Positions 1 to 8,252 of a DNA stretch of 51,826 nucleotides are shown here, piece by piece; position 1 is the first letter of the stretch; the number at the start of each line of letters is the position of its first letter. Below the pieces are notes generated by a model. The model worked only from the letters and a program-made list of their open reading frames with translations, had not been told where the DNA came from and made no database searches. A program made the position numbers and the translations under genes. The stretch is from Isoptericola sp042668085 (lineage in GTDB: Bacteria > Actinomycetota > Actinomycetes > Actinomycetales > Cellulomonadaceae). The stretch lies in NCBI RefSeq assembly GCF_042668085.1, contig NZ_JBHVBO010000011.1:1-51826 (forward strand), read 5' to 3'.

Positions 1-35
1 CCCGACGGGGGGCGCGGCCGTCGTCGTCGGGGCTG

Positions 36-962
36 TCAGGCCCCGGCGAACCTCGCGAGCTCGTCGCCGACGAGGAGCCGGGCCGGGACGGGGAGGCTGC
101 GCAGCCGTCGCGCGAGGCCGGCGTCGTGCAGGTCTGGCGCCTCCCGGGTGCGGTCGCCGGCGTCGTCCGACGTCGGGGACGCCGCGTCGTCGGGCGCGGC
201 CCGCACCGCGACGAGCACCACGTTGCCGTACCGGCGGCCCTTGAGGATCGCGTGCTCCGCGATCACCGCCAGCCGGCCGTCGGCGGCGGCGTCCCGCCCG
301 AAGGCGGCGGCGAGCGTGGCGGCCTCGCGGCGCGCGAGGGACAGCGGCGGGCGGTCCGCGCAGTTGGCGAGCAGGACGCCGCCGGGCCGCAGCGCCCGGT
401 GCGCGGCCGCGGCGAACGCGTCGTCGGCCAGGTGGTCGGGCGTGCGGTCGCCGGCGAAGACGTCGCGTACGACGACGTCGAACGAGCCCGGCGCCAGCGA
501 GGCGAGGGCGCGGCCCGCGTCGTCGGCCCGCAGCCGGAGCCGTGGCGAGCGCGGCAGCGCGAACCAGGACCGCACGAGCTCGAGGAGGCGCGCGTCGACG
601 TCGACGCCGAGTTGGCGCGAGTCCGGGCGCTCGTGCTCGACGTGCCGCGCGAGGGCGCACCCCGCCGCGCCGAGGTGCAGCACCCGCAGCGGTCCCGAGG
701 GCAGCCCTGCCAGCACGGCGGCCATCTGCTGCATGTACTCGAAGGCGAGGAAGCCCGGGTCGCCGAGGTCGAGGGCGGAGCTGGGCACGCCGTTGACGTG
801 CAGCGTCACCCGGTCGGGGTGGTCCGGGTCGCGCTCGACGCGCGCCGTGCCGGTGTCGATCGGCACCTCCTCGTCGGGGAGTGTCGGTGCGTCGGAGGAT
901 GCTGGGTGGCGTCGACCGGACCGGCGCTCGGGGCGCGATCCGCCTCGGGAGGAGCGGGACAT
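36..962 (-). CDS. Spermidine synthase-like (SpeE-fold) protein
   Basis: A 308-residue Rossmann-fold protein of the spermidine synthase/methyltransferase superfamily. The glycine-rich nucleotide loop is VLHLGAAG (about residues 94-101), followed by an acidic DVD at 121-123 and the DVFAGDRTP segment at about 167-175, where spermidine synthases keep their catalytic aspartate. Residues 1-30 look disordered. The ATG at 962 is chosen because GGGGAG lies about nine bases upstream; the open frame continues further, but only with low-complexity sequence. It diverges from the HEPN-dinB operon. The substrate cannot be told: many actinobacterial proteins called spermidine synthase lack clear polyamine-binding residues, so it may be a methyltransferase-like orphan. 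Confidence 0.8.
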   Translation of the reverse strand: MSRSSRGGSRPERRSGRRHPASSDAPTLPDEEVPIDTGTARVERDPDHPDRVTLHVNGVPSSALDLGDPGFLAFEYMQQMAAVLAGLPSGPLRVLHLGAAGCALARHVEHERPDSRQLGVDVDARLLELVRSWFALPRSPRLRLRADDAGRALASLAPGSFDVVVRDVFAGDRTPDHLADDAFAAAAHRALRPGGVLLANCADRPPLSLARREAATLAAAFGRDAAADGRLAVIAEHAILKGRRYGNVVLVAVRAAPDDAASPTSDDAGDRTREAPDLHDAGLARRLRSLPVPARLLVGDELARFAGA

Positions 963-1008
963 GCGACCAGTCTCCCCGCTCCTGAGGGCGGGGAGGGCCG
1001 GTCGGCGG

Positions 1009-1037
1009 TTGACAGGTTCGAACAGGTGTTCGACACT
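1009..1037 (+). promoter_or_regulatory. LexA-box promoter of the HEPN-dinB operon
   Basis: A consensus -35 TTGACA (1009-1014) is followed after 17 bases by GACACT (1032-1037). Between and overlapping them is TCGAACAGGTGTTCGA (1018-1033), a perfect inverted repeat matching the actinobacterial LexA/SOS box TCGAAC-N4-GTTCGA. LexA bound here would block RNA polymerase, so the downstream dinB operon should be DNA-damage inducible. The motif is seen directly; regulation is inferred. Confidence 0.85.
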
Positions 1038-1076
1038 GGACGGGCGCGGGGAACCGCGGAGCACGGGAGGTGCAGG

Positions 1077-1574
1077 ATGTCGGCTCGCACGAGATCTGCC
1101 GGTGCGACGGGCGGCCGCGGCCATGCCGGCCGAGCAGGCCACGCCGGTGCGGGCGCGACGCTGCCCCCGAGCCCGGAGGTGACCCGGCTGCTCGACCGCT
1201 CCGACGCGGAGCTCGCGGCGGCCGCGACGGCGACGGACGCGGCCGAGCGCTTCGTGCACGCCCACCTGGCGGCGCTGCGTGCGGCCGCCGCCGTCGTCGC
1301 GCTGCGCGGTCGTCCCTCGGCCCGGAGCCGGGCGCGATCGGTCTGGGACATGCTGGCCCTCGTCGAGCCCGACCTTGCCGCGTGGTCGGGATACTTCGCC
1401 TCCGGCGCCCGCGTCCGGGCGGCGGTCGAGGCGGGCCTGGAGCCCGACGTCGACGCCCGCCGGGCGGCCGAGCTCGTCGCGTGCGCGGAGGACTTCCGGG
1501 ACGAGGTCGGCCTCCTGATCGACCCGCGCGCCGGGTTCGCGCGACCGCTCGCCGTCGCGCCGGCGGCGTCGTGA
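1077..1574 (+). CDS. SAV_6107-type HEPN domain protein
   Basis: A 165-residue, mostly alpha-helical, Ala-rich protein resembling the SAV_6107 HEPN family found next to dinB in actinobacteria. Residues 1-30 are low-complexity (GATGGRGHAGRAGHAG). An R-x4-H pattern (RFVHAH, R58-H63) recalls the HEPN RNase motif, but it sits nearer the N-terminus than in typical HEPN toxins, so catalysis is uncertain. The ATG at 1077 has GGGAGG seven bases upstream. Its TGA overlaps the GTG of dinB (GTGA), implying translational coupling, and both genes lie behind the LexA box. The role is unknown; a function in the damage response is inferred from context. Confidence 0.75.
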   Translation: MSARTRSAGATGGRGHAGRAGHAGAGATLPPSPEVTRLLDRSDAELAAAATATDAAERFVHAHLAALRAAAAVVALRGRPSARSRARSVWDMLALVEPDLAAWSGYFASGARVRAAVEAGLEPDVDARRAAELVACAEDFRDEVGLLIDPRAGFARPLAVAPAAS

Positions 1575-2848
1575 GCCGGGGTCCGCGGTCCGCCGAGGCG
1601 TTCCGCGACTGGGGCACCGACGAGTCCGGCACCTCCGTGCTGCACGTCGACATGGACGCCTTCTTCGCGTCCTGCGAGCTCGCCCGCCGGCCTGAGCTGC
1701 GCGGCCGCCCCGTCATCGTCGGGGGACGGGAGCGCGGCGTCGTGCTCGCGGCGACCTACGAGGCGCGGGCCTTCGGCGTGCGCTCCGCGATGTCGATGGC
1801 CGCGGGGCTGCGCCTGTGCCCGCAGGCCGTCGTGGTGCCGCCCGACCACACGCTGTACCACGAGGTGTCCGAGTCGGTCATGGCGATCCTCGCCACGATC
1901 ACGCCCCTGGTGGAGCGCATCTCGGTCGACGAGGCCTTCCTCGACGTGAGCGGCGCCCGCCGACGGCTCGGCGCGCCGACGGCCATCGGGGCCCGTCTGC
2001 GCGAGCAGGTCCGGGCCGAGCACGGGATCACCTGCTCCGTCGGCGTCGCGCGGAACAAGTTCGTCGCCAAGCTGGCGTCCACCCACGCGAAGCCGGACGG
2101 GATGATGCTCGTGCCGGCGGACGCGACCGTGCCCTTCCTGCGGACGCTGCCGGTCGGAGCGCTCTGGGGGGTGGGGGAGAAGACGGAGGCCGCCCTGGCG
2201 CGCTGGGGCATCACCACCGTGGCCCAGCTCGCGGACACCGACGTGCCGACGCTGCAGGCGGCGGTCGGGTCGGTCTCCGGGGCGCACCTGCACGACCTCG
2301 CGTGGGGGCGTGACCCGAGGCCCGTCGTCCCGGGACACGAGGAGCGCAGCGTGGGGGCCGAGACGACGTTCGAGCGCGACCTGTGGGACCTGGACGCGGT
2401 GGAGCAGCGCGTCCTCGAGCTGGCGGACCGGGTCGCTGCCCGGCTGCGGCACCAGGGCGTGGTCGCGCGGACGGTGTCGATCAAGGTGCGCACCTCCGAC
2501 TTCCGCACCCTGACCCGCTCCCGCACGCTCGACGGCCCCACCGACGTGGCGCGCGAGATCTTCCTGGTCGCGCGCGAGCTGCTGGGTGCGGCGGACCTGC
2601 GCGGGCTGCCCGTGCGGCTGGTCGGCGTCCGTGGGGAGAACCTGCAGGTCAGGGCCGGTCTCGCCGAGCAGGTGACGCTCGACGAGGCCGTCGACCCGCG
2701 TCAGGAGGCCCGCCGGGAGGCCGAGCTCGCGCTGGACGCCGTGCGCGAACGCTTCGGCCGATCCGCCATCAGCCTGGGTGCCGCGCCGGGCCGTCGTCGA
2801 GGTTCACCCCCGCCGACTACCGTGCCGGGCGGCGCGGGCATATCCTGA
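1571..2848 (+). CDS. dinB: DNA polymerase IV (Y family)
   Basis: A 425-residue translesion polymerase, normal size for DinB. The palm is clear: HVDMDAFFASCE (D27 is a metal ligand), the ATYEARAFGVRSAMSM nucleotide-binding segment and ISVDEAFLDV with the catalytic D120-E121 pair. A helix-hairpin-helix region (GVGEKTEAALARWGI) and the little-finger domain follow. The GTG start at 1571 overlaps the stop of the HEPN gene. The last 25 residues are basic and Pro/Gly-rich without a recognisable canonical beta-clamp motif. Expected to extend primers across lesions; LexA control is predicted from the box at 1018-1033. Confidence 0.95.
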   Translation: MSRGPRSAEAFRDWGTDESGTSVLHVDMDAFFASCELARRPELRGRPVIVGGRERGVVLAATYEARAFGVRSAMSMAAGLRLCPQAVVVPPDHTLYHEVSESVMAILATITPLVERISVDEAFLDVSGARRRLGAPTAIGARLREQVRAEHGITCSVGVARNKFVAKLASTHAKPDGMMLVPADATVPFLRTLPVGALWGVGEKTEAALARWGITTVAQLADTDVPTLQAAVGSVSGAHLHDLAWGRDPRPVVPGHEERSVGAETTFERDLWDLDAVEQRVLELADRVAARLRHQGVVARTVSIKVRTSDFRTLTRSRTLDGPTDVAREIFLVARELLGAADLRGLPVRLVGVRGENLQVRAGLAEQVTLDEAVDPRQEARREAELALDAVRERFGRSAISLGAAPGRRRGSPPPTTVPGGAGIS

Positions 2849-2886
2849 GGGCGTTACCGTTCCACCGCGAGACCCGGGGGGACTCG

Positions 2887-3315
2887 ATGCCACTGTCCGA
2901 GTACGAGCAGCGAGTGCTGGAGCAGATGGAGCGCGCGCTGAGCAGCGACGATCCCCGTCTGGCCAACACCCTGCAGCAGGCGCGCCGCCGGTCGCCCCTG
3001 CGCTATGTCCTGGCCGGCGTAGGAGTCGTCGCGGGGTTGCTGCTGCTCGTGGTCGGTGCTGCGACGTCCCAGGCCTGGGTCGGTGTCGCCGGCTTCGTCC
3101 TCATGTTCGCCGGCGTCGCCTACGCGTTCGCGGCCCCGCGCCGGTCGGGCCCCACGGGAGTGGTCCGGCCGGACGGCACCGTCGACCCCGTGACGAACCC
3201 GGACCGCGCGCGGCCGGGCCGCACCGCCCCGCGTCCGGCTCCCGCGGCGAAGAAGGAGGGGTTCCTGGCCCGCCTCGAGGAGCGCTGGGAGCGGCGACGC
3301 AACGAGGGCCGGTGA
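2887..3315 (+). CDS. DUF3040 membrane protein
   Basis: A 142-residue protein with the DUF3040 signature: N-terminal MPLSEYEQRVLEQMERAL, then two adjacent membrane helices (about 39-58 and 63-83), then a Pro/Arg-rich cytoplasmic tail ending in a charged helix (LARLEERWERRRNEGR). The ATG at 2887 follows GGGGG about ten bases upstream. This small actinobacterial family usually lies close to the mraZ/dcw region, as here. Function unknown. A strong hairpin terminator follows. Confidence 0.85.
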   Translation: MPLSEYEQRVLEQMERALSSDDPRLANTLQQARRRSPLRYVLAGVGVVAGLLLLVVGAATSQAWVGVAGFVLMFAGVAYAFAAPRRSGPTGVVRPDGTVDPVTNPDRARPGRTAPRPAPAAKKEGFLARLEERWERRRNEGR

Positions 3316-3410
3316 CGCGCCGGCGAGGCCTGGTCGTCGAACGGCCCGGCCAGCGCCTCGTCACCAGCACCGCCGCGACGAGGGCCGGGTGACAGGCGCC
3401 ACAGGCAAGC

Positions 3411-3455
3411 ACCGAAGGGCCCGGCCCGTCTCCAGGACGGGGCGGGCCCTTCGGT
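3411..3455. terminator. Bidirectional hairpin between convergent genes
   Basis: Arms of 20 bases (3411-3430 and 3436-3455) pair with one mismatch around the 5-base loop TCCAG. It lies between the DUF3040 gene (plus) and the transglutaminase gene (minus), so it probably stops both. Confidence 0.85.
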
Positions 3456-3496
3456 CGTGTGGGCCGCGCGCCTCGCTCGCGGCCCAGCTGCCGGGA

Positions 3497-5734
3497 TCAT
3501 CGCGTCGACAGGGTCTCCCCGAGACCGGCGGTCACCGCCGTCGCGAGCCGTTCGAGCTCGTCGGGCTCGGGCGGGACGGGCTCCCGTGCGTACCGGCTCG
3601 TCTCGGCGGCCCGCGCGAGCGAGGCGAGGTCCTCGCGCACCTCGGGGGCGAGGTCGCGGCCGGTCCGGGTGGTCACGGCCGTGGCGATGGCGTCGGGGGC
3701 GCGCCGGAGCGTGGTGGCGGGCGGTAGCGCCACGCCCTCGGCGGCGAGGGCGGCGAGCACCTGCTGCCAGGCGAGCTCGGGATCGAGCTCCTGCGAGGCG
3801 CGCCGTCGCCGGGCGAGCAGCAGCACCAGGCCGCCGACCAGGACGACGACGAGGCTGCCCGAGGTGATCCACACCCAGCCGGGCAGGCCGGTGTCGACGA
3901 CGGGTGTGGCCGCCACGGCCGTCGACGCGGACGGCGTCGCCTGCTCGTCGGTCGCGGTGCTCCCCGCCGTGGGCTGCCGCTCGCGGAGGTCGTTCCCCGT
4001 GGGCGCCGCGGTCGGGTCGCCCTGGACGCGGGGCGTCGTGTAGGCGGGCGGGCTCCCGGTCTGCTGGGCGGGCGTGGGCTCGAAGCGCACCCACCCGGCG
4101 CCGGCGAAGTAGATCTCCGGCCAGGCGTGCGAGTCCTGCCCCGTGATCCGCCACGTGGTCTCGCCCGTGCGGTCGCCGGGCAGGTAGCCGACCGCGAGGC
4201 GCGCGGGGAGGCCGAGCGACCGCGCCATGACCACCATGGTCGTCGCGAACTGGATGCAGTAGCCCGTGCGGTGCTGGAGGAAGTCCCAGACCGGGTCACC
4301 CGTGCCGCCGCGGGGGACCGTCGTCGAATAGGTGAAGCGGGTGGGGTCCCGCAGCCAGCGCTGGAGGGCGACCGCCTGGTCGTAGGCGGTCTCGGCGTCG
4401 CCCACGGCCTCACGCGCGGCCGTCTCGACGTCGCCCGCGTGCGCGGTCTCGGGCACCTGGGTGTAGACCTCGTCGAGGTCGGCCGCCGGCGCCTCCCGGA
4501 GGGCGGCGGGGTCGAGGTCCCGCTCGTGCACGGTGAGGGTGTAGGAGTCGCCCGCCGCCGTCAGCCCGCCGACCACCTCGTCCCGGGCGGGGTCGTAGCC
4601 CCACCCGCCGCCGTCCGTGGCCACCTGGCGCGGGTCGATGGTGATGGGCAGCTTGTCGTCGCGGAGCTCGCCCACGTCGAGGGCGACGCTGCGCACGGAG
4701 GTCTCCCCGGACGGCGGGTCGTCGGGCCACAGGACGTCGCGGTCGCCGAACTCCCGGCCGCCGCGCTCCTCCCCGCGCTGCCACCGCCGCCCGTCGAAGG
4801 CCGTGGCGGTGTAGCTGCGCAGCGGCCCGACGTCGGTGTCGGAGCCCGTGTCGTAGGACAGGACGACGGAGCCGGACCGTTCGGTCAGGCTCCGCAGGAT
4901 GTCGAGGTCCTCGGCGAGGCGGATCGTGTCGCCCGTGGTCGTGAAGGTCCGGTACCAGCCCGCCGGCCCGCCGGGGAGCGCGGCGGACGCGGTGCCGACG
5001 AGCCCGGCGACGACGGCGAGGACGACGGCGCCGGCCGTCGTCGCGACGGCCCGGGACCGCTCGGCCCGCCGCACGGGCGCGGGCGTGCGCTCGGCCCGTC
5101 GCGTCCGAGCGACCAGCGGGCCGTCGAGGGTGAGGAGCAGCAGCAGCGCCGTGACGGTCACGACGAAGACGCCCCACGGCACGTGTCCCGTGAGCACGAG
5201 CGGCGGGGTCCAGAGGGCGAGGAGCGGCAGGCCGACCGCCGCCGGGCGGCGCAGCGCGCCCGCGAGCGCGTCGGCGAGCAGCAGCACGAGCAGCGTGCCG
5301 CCGACGGTGAGCAGCCCCATGGGGACGCTCCCGGTCACGGGAGCGACCTCGGACCGCGCGATCTCGCCGGCCTCGCCGAGCCGGGCCACGACGCGCGACA
5401 GGTGCTCCGGGGTGACCAGGAAGGTGGGGTCGGCGGTCGGGCCGCCGTACCGCGCGAGCACGAACCAGGCGGCGACGACGCCGCCCAGCAGGCTGGGCCA
5501 CGCGGAGCCGGACTCCTTGGAACGCAGGCCCCGGGCGCGGGCCCGTCGCTCGATCACCACGCGGGACGTGACCGTCGTCGCGCTGACGAGAAGGATGCCG
5601 AGGAGCCCCGCGCGCGTCCAGCCGCCGGGCAGCACGATGCTCGTGAGCGAGAGCATCGACGCGGCGACCGCCACCGCGACCAGGACCCCGGAGGCAACGG
5701 TGCGGGCCGTCGGGCCCGCGTGGGCGGGGATCAT
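3497..5734 (-). CDS. DUF3488/transglutaminase-like membrane protein
   Basis: A 745-residue membrane protein: several N-terminal helices (about residues 10-250), an extracytoplasmic region, a transglutaminase-like core with TGYCIQFATTM (C493) and DSHAWPEIYF (H536), a further membrane helix (GWVWITSGSLVVVLVGGLVLLL) and a cytoplasmic tail. The third triad position reads FEPTP. This is the TgpA/DUF3488 architecture that accompanies MoxR and DUF58 genes. The ATG at 5734 overlaps the stop of the DUF58 gene (ATGA), so it is the third gene of a coupled operon. The substrate is unknown; a cell-envelope or protein-crosslinking role is inferred. Confidence 0.88.
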   Translation of the reverse strand: MIPAHAGPTARTVASGVLVAVAVAASMLSLTSIVLPGGWTRAGLLGILLVSATTVTSRVVIERRARARGLRSKESGSAWPSLLGGVVAAWFVLARYGGPTADPTFLVTPEHLSRVVARLGEAGEIARSEVAPVTGSVPMGLLTVGGTLLVLLLADALAGALRRPAAVGLPLLALWTPPLVLTGHVPWGVFVVTVTALLLLLTLDGPLVARTRRAERTPAPVRRAERSRAVATTAGAVVLAVVAGLVGTASAALPGGPAGWYRTFTTTGDTIRLAEDLDILRSLTERSGSVVLSYDTGSDTDVGPLRSYTATAFDGRRWQRGEERGGREFGDRDVLWPDDPPSGETSVRSVALDVGELRDDKLPITIDPRQVATDGGGWGYDPARDEVVGGLTAAGDSYTLTVHERDLDPAALREAPAADLDEVYTQVPETAHAGDVETAAREAVGDAETAYDQAVALQRWLRDPTRFTYSTTVPRGGTGDPVWDFLQHRTGYCIQFATTMVVMARSLGLPARLAVGYLPGDRTGETTWRITGQDSHAWPEIYFAGAGWVRFEPTPAQQTGSPPAYTTPRVQGDPTAAPTGNDLRERQPTAGSTATDEQATPSASTAVAATPVVDTGLPGWVWITSGSLVVVLVGGLVLLLARRRRASQELDPELAWQQVLAALAAEGVALPPATTLRRAPDAIATAVTTRTGRDLAPEVREDLASLARAAETSRYAREPVPPEPDELERLATAVTAGLGETLSTR

Positions 5735-7131
5735 GCGGCTCCCTCCGCGAGGAGCGCCCAGGCGCGGTCGGGCGCCGTGCCCGGGCGGCAGGTGGCCACG
5801 CGCCAGCCCGCGGCACGCAGCGCGCCGACAGTGGCCGCGGCGGGCGCGGGCCCGGGGCCCGGGGCGTCGTCCGGCGCCACGACGAGCGCCCAGCAGGTGC
5901 CCTCGACACCGAGCTCGGCCGCCTCGCGCAGCGCCGTCTCCGGCTGGGGCCCGAGCACGGCGACGACGATCTCCTCCTGCGAGCGCGAGGCGCGCAGGGC
6001 GCGGACCGTCTGCAGGACGGCGCGCTCGGCGTCGGCGGTCCCGCGGTGCCCGCGCAGGTCGACCGCCTGGTCGAGGACCGTCGCGCGGCCGGTGCGCGCG
6101 CCGGCCGCGAACGGCACGGGCGCGGGGCCCGAGCCGGTGGGCACCAGGCGCGCCGGGTGGCCCGCGTCGAGGAACGACGTGGCGACCGAGGCCGCGAGCT
6201 CGACGGCGAGCTCGCCCTCCGCGTGCGTGCGGGAGCCGCGGGTGGACGGCCACACGCCCGTGCGCGGGTCGGCGGGCGCCGGCAGCAGCGACCGGTCGAA
6301 CAGCACGGTCACGGGCCGCACGCCGGCGCTCTCGTCCGCCCGGACCATGAGCCGGCCCTGGCGCGCCGACCCCGCCCAGTGCACCCGGCGGGGGTCGTCC
6401 CCGGAGACGTACTCGCGCAGGACGGAGTCGTCCGTGGACGCCAGCCGTGCGCCGGTGGCCGCGCGCTCGACGTCGCCGAGCACCCGCGTCCGCGTGGGCA
6501 GGGCCACCGTGCGTGGCCACACCGCCACCCGGGTCGCGGCACCGAGCGGCTGCGTCGTGCGGACCAGCCCGAAGACGTCGGTGCGCGTGGTCAGCAGCGG
6601 GCCGAGGGCCCAGCGGCCCCGGCGGGACGGGGTGAGCGCGTAGGAGACCGCGATGCGGTCCGCGTGCGCCGTCACCCGGGCGCGGATGCCGTGCGGCCCC
6701 GCCAGCTCGTGCGCGGCCTGCTCGGACAGCCGCAGGCGCGCCAGCCGCTCGTAGGCCGCGCCCGTGCGTGCGCGGGCGCCCACGACCAGGCGCACGGCGG
6801 CCGTCTGGTCGCGCACGACGGGGTTCGGCGTCAGCTCGCGGGTGACCACGAGCGCCCCGCGGCCGGCGTCGAGGCGTTGCGCCCCCATGAGCACCCAGGA
6901 CAGGAGGACGGCCAGCACGGCGGCGGCGCCGAGGCCGACGACGTCGGGCAGCTCGAGCAGCGTGCCGACCGTGACGAGCAGCAGGCCCGCGACGAGCAGG
7001 GCCAGGCCCCGGCGCGTGGGCCGGACACGGACGACCCGCCGGAGCGCCGGATGCTTGGTGTCGTGCGGGCCGCCGTGCCCGGCCCTGCGCTCGGGGGCGG
7101 GGACCGCGCCGGACTCGTCGTCGCCGGACAT
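5731..7131 (-). CDS. DUF58 domain protein
   Basis: A 466-residue protein with two N-terminal membrane helices (about 44-85) and a DUF58 region marked by DVFGLVRTTQPLG and the conserved DDPRRVHWAGSARQGRLMVR. DUF58 proteins adopt a von Willebrand A-like fold and are usually encoded with a MoxR ATPase, as here. The ATG at 7131 lies 8 bases after the moxR stop; the ribosome-binding site is weak (GGTAGGG), consistent with coupling. The C-terminus overlaps the start of the transglutaminase gene. Function unknown; probably a client or partner of the MoxR ATPase. Confidence 0.88.
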   Translation of the reverse strand: MSGDDESGAVPAPERRAGHGGPHDTKHPALRRVVRVRPTRRGLALLVAGLLLVTVGTLLELPDVVGLGAAAVLAVLLSWVLMGAQRLDAGRGALVVTRELTPNPVVRDQTAAVRLVVGARARTGAAYERLARLRLSEQAAHELAGPHGIRARVTAHADRIAVSYALTPSRRGRWALGPLLTTRTDVFGLVRTTQPLGAATRVAVWPRTVALPTRTRVLGDVERAATGARLASTDDSVLREYVSGDDPRRVHWAGSARQGRLMVRADESAGVRPVTVLFDRSLLPAPADPRTGVWPSTRGSRTHAEGELAVELAASVATSFLDAGHPARLVPTGSGPAPVPFAAGARTGRATVLDQAVDLRGHRGTADAERAVLQTVRALRASRSQEEIVVAVLGPQPETALREAAELGVEGTCWALVVAPDDAPGPGPAPAAATVGALRAAGWRVATCRPGTAPDRAWALLAEGAA

Positions 7132-7139
7132 CGCCGGCC

Positions 7140-8252
7140 CTACCGGCCGCGTTCGCGGGAGGGTCGCGCGAACGACCCCGTGGGCGGGGCGACGGCGACG
7201 CGGCCGCCGGGCACGGCGGTGCGCTGGACGATCTCGGAGATCACGTCCTCGGGCGTCACGCCGCCGAGCCGGGACTCCGTGCTGAGGATCAGCCGGTGGG
7301 CCAGGACCGGGACGGCGAGGGACTGCACGTCGTCGGGCAGCACGTGCTCGCGGCCCGCCATCGCCGCCGCGGCCTTGGCGGCCCGCAGCAGCTGGAGCGA
7401 GGCCCGCGGCGAGGCGCCGAGCCGTACGCCCTCGTGCTGGCGCGTCGCGCCCACGAGGTCGAGCACGTACTGCTTGACGGGTCCGGCGGCGTAGACGGCG
7501 CGCACCGCCTGCGCGTACCGCACCATGTCGGCGCCGGTGGTGACGGGGGACAGGTGGTCCAGGGGGTCGGCGGACTCCTGGCGGTCGAGCATCTGCAGCT
7601 CGGCGTCCGTGTCCGGGTAGCCGACGGTGAGGCGTGCCATGAACCGGTCGCGCTGCGCCTCGGGCAGCGGGTACGTGCCCTCCATCTCCACCGGGTTCTG
7701 CGTCGCGACGACCAGGAACGGCCGCGGCAGCGTGTGGGTGGTGCCGTCGATCGTCGTCTGGCCCTCCTCCATGCACTCGAGGAGCGCGGACTGCGTCTTG
7801 GGCGAGGCGCGGTTGATCTCGTCGCCGATCACCACGTTGTTGAACACCGGCCCGGGCCGGAACTCGAAGTCGTGCGTGGCGGTGCGGAAGATGTTGACGC
7901 CGGTGAGGTCGCTCGGCAGCAGGTCGGGCGTGAACTGGATGCGGCCGACGCGGCAGTCGATGCTGCGGGCGAGGGCCTTCGCCAGCGTCGTCTTGCCGAC
8001 ACCGGGGACGTCCTCGATCAAGAGGTGACCCTCGGCGAGGAGGACGGCGACGGTCACCTCCGCGAGGCCGGGCCGCCCGGAGACCACGGAGTCGATCGCC
8101 GCCCGCACCCGCGTGGTGGCGGTGACGAGCTCGTCGAGCTCCCTGGTCAGGGCGTCGACGTCGGCCCCCGTGGAGGGGATGGCACCGTCCCTGCGGTCCT
8201 CCGTCTCCGTGCGTGCGCCGGCCAGCGTGGGGGAGACGGGTTCTGGGTGCAC
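7140..8252 (-). CDS. MoxR-family AAA+ ATPase
   Basis: A 370-residue AAA+ ATPase with Walker A GVGKTTLA (about 84-91), Walker B VIGDEINRASPKTQ (about 141-154), sensor-1 region LVVATQNPVEMEGTYPLPEAQ and RDRFMARL after it. MoxR ATPases act as chaperones or assembly factors for von Willebrand-type partners, here DUF58. I take the GTG at 8252 because GGAGG (8259-8263) sits six bases upstream; a GTG at 8270 is in frame but would place that GGAGG inside the coding region. First gene of the moxR-DUF58-transglutaminase operon, divergent from mraZ. Confidence 0.88.
   Translation of the reverse strand: MHPEPVSPTLAGARTETEDRRDGAIPSTGADVDALTRELDELVTATTRVRAAIDSVVSGRPGLAEVTVAVLLAEGHLLIEDVPGVGKTTLAKALARSIDCRVGRIQFTPDLLPSDLTGVNIFRTATHDFEFRPGPVFNNVVIGDEINRASPKTQSALLECMEEGQTTIDGTTHTLPRPFLVVATQNPVEMEGTYPLPEAQRDRFMARLTVGYPDTDAELQMLDRQESADPLDHLSPVTTGADMVRYAQAVRAVYAAGPVKQYVLDLVGATRQHEGVRLGASPRASLQLLRAAKAAAAMAGREHVLPDDVQSLAVPVLAHRLILSTESRLGGVTPEDVISEIVQRTAVPGGRVAVAPPTGSFARPSRERGR

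Noticed and set aside
126..1076. Plus-strand open frames before the HEPN gene (for example 126 to 1076 and 148 to 1182)
   Set aside because: They overlap the minus-strand spermidine synthase-like gene and the LexA promoter and encode low-complexity sequence.
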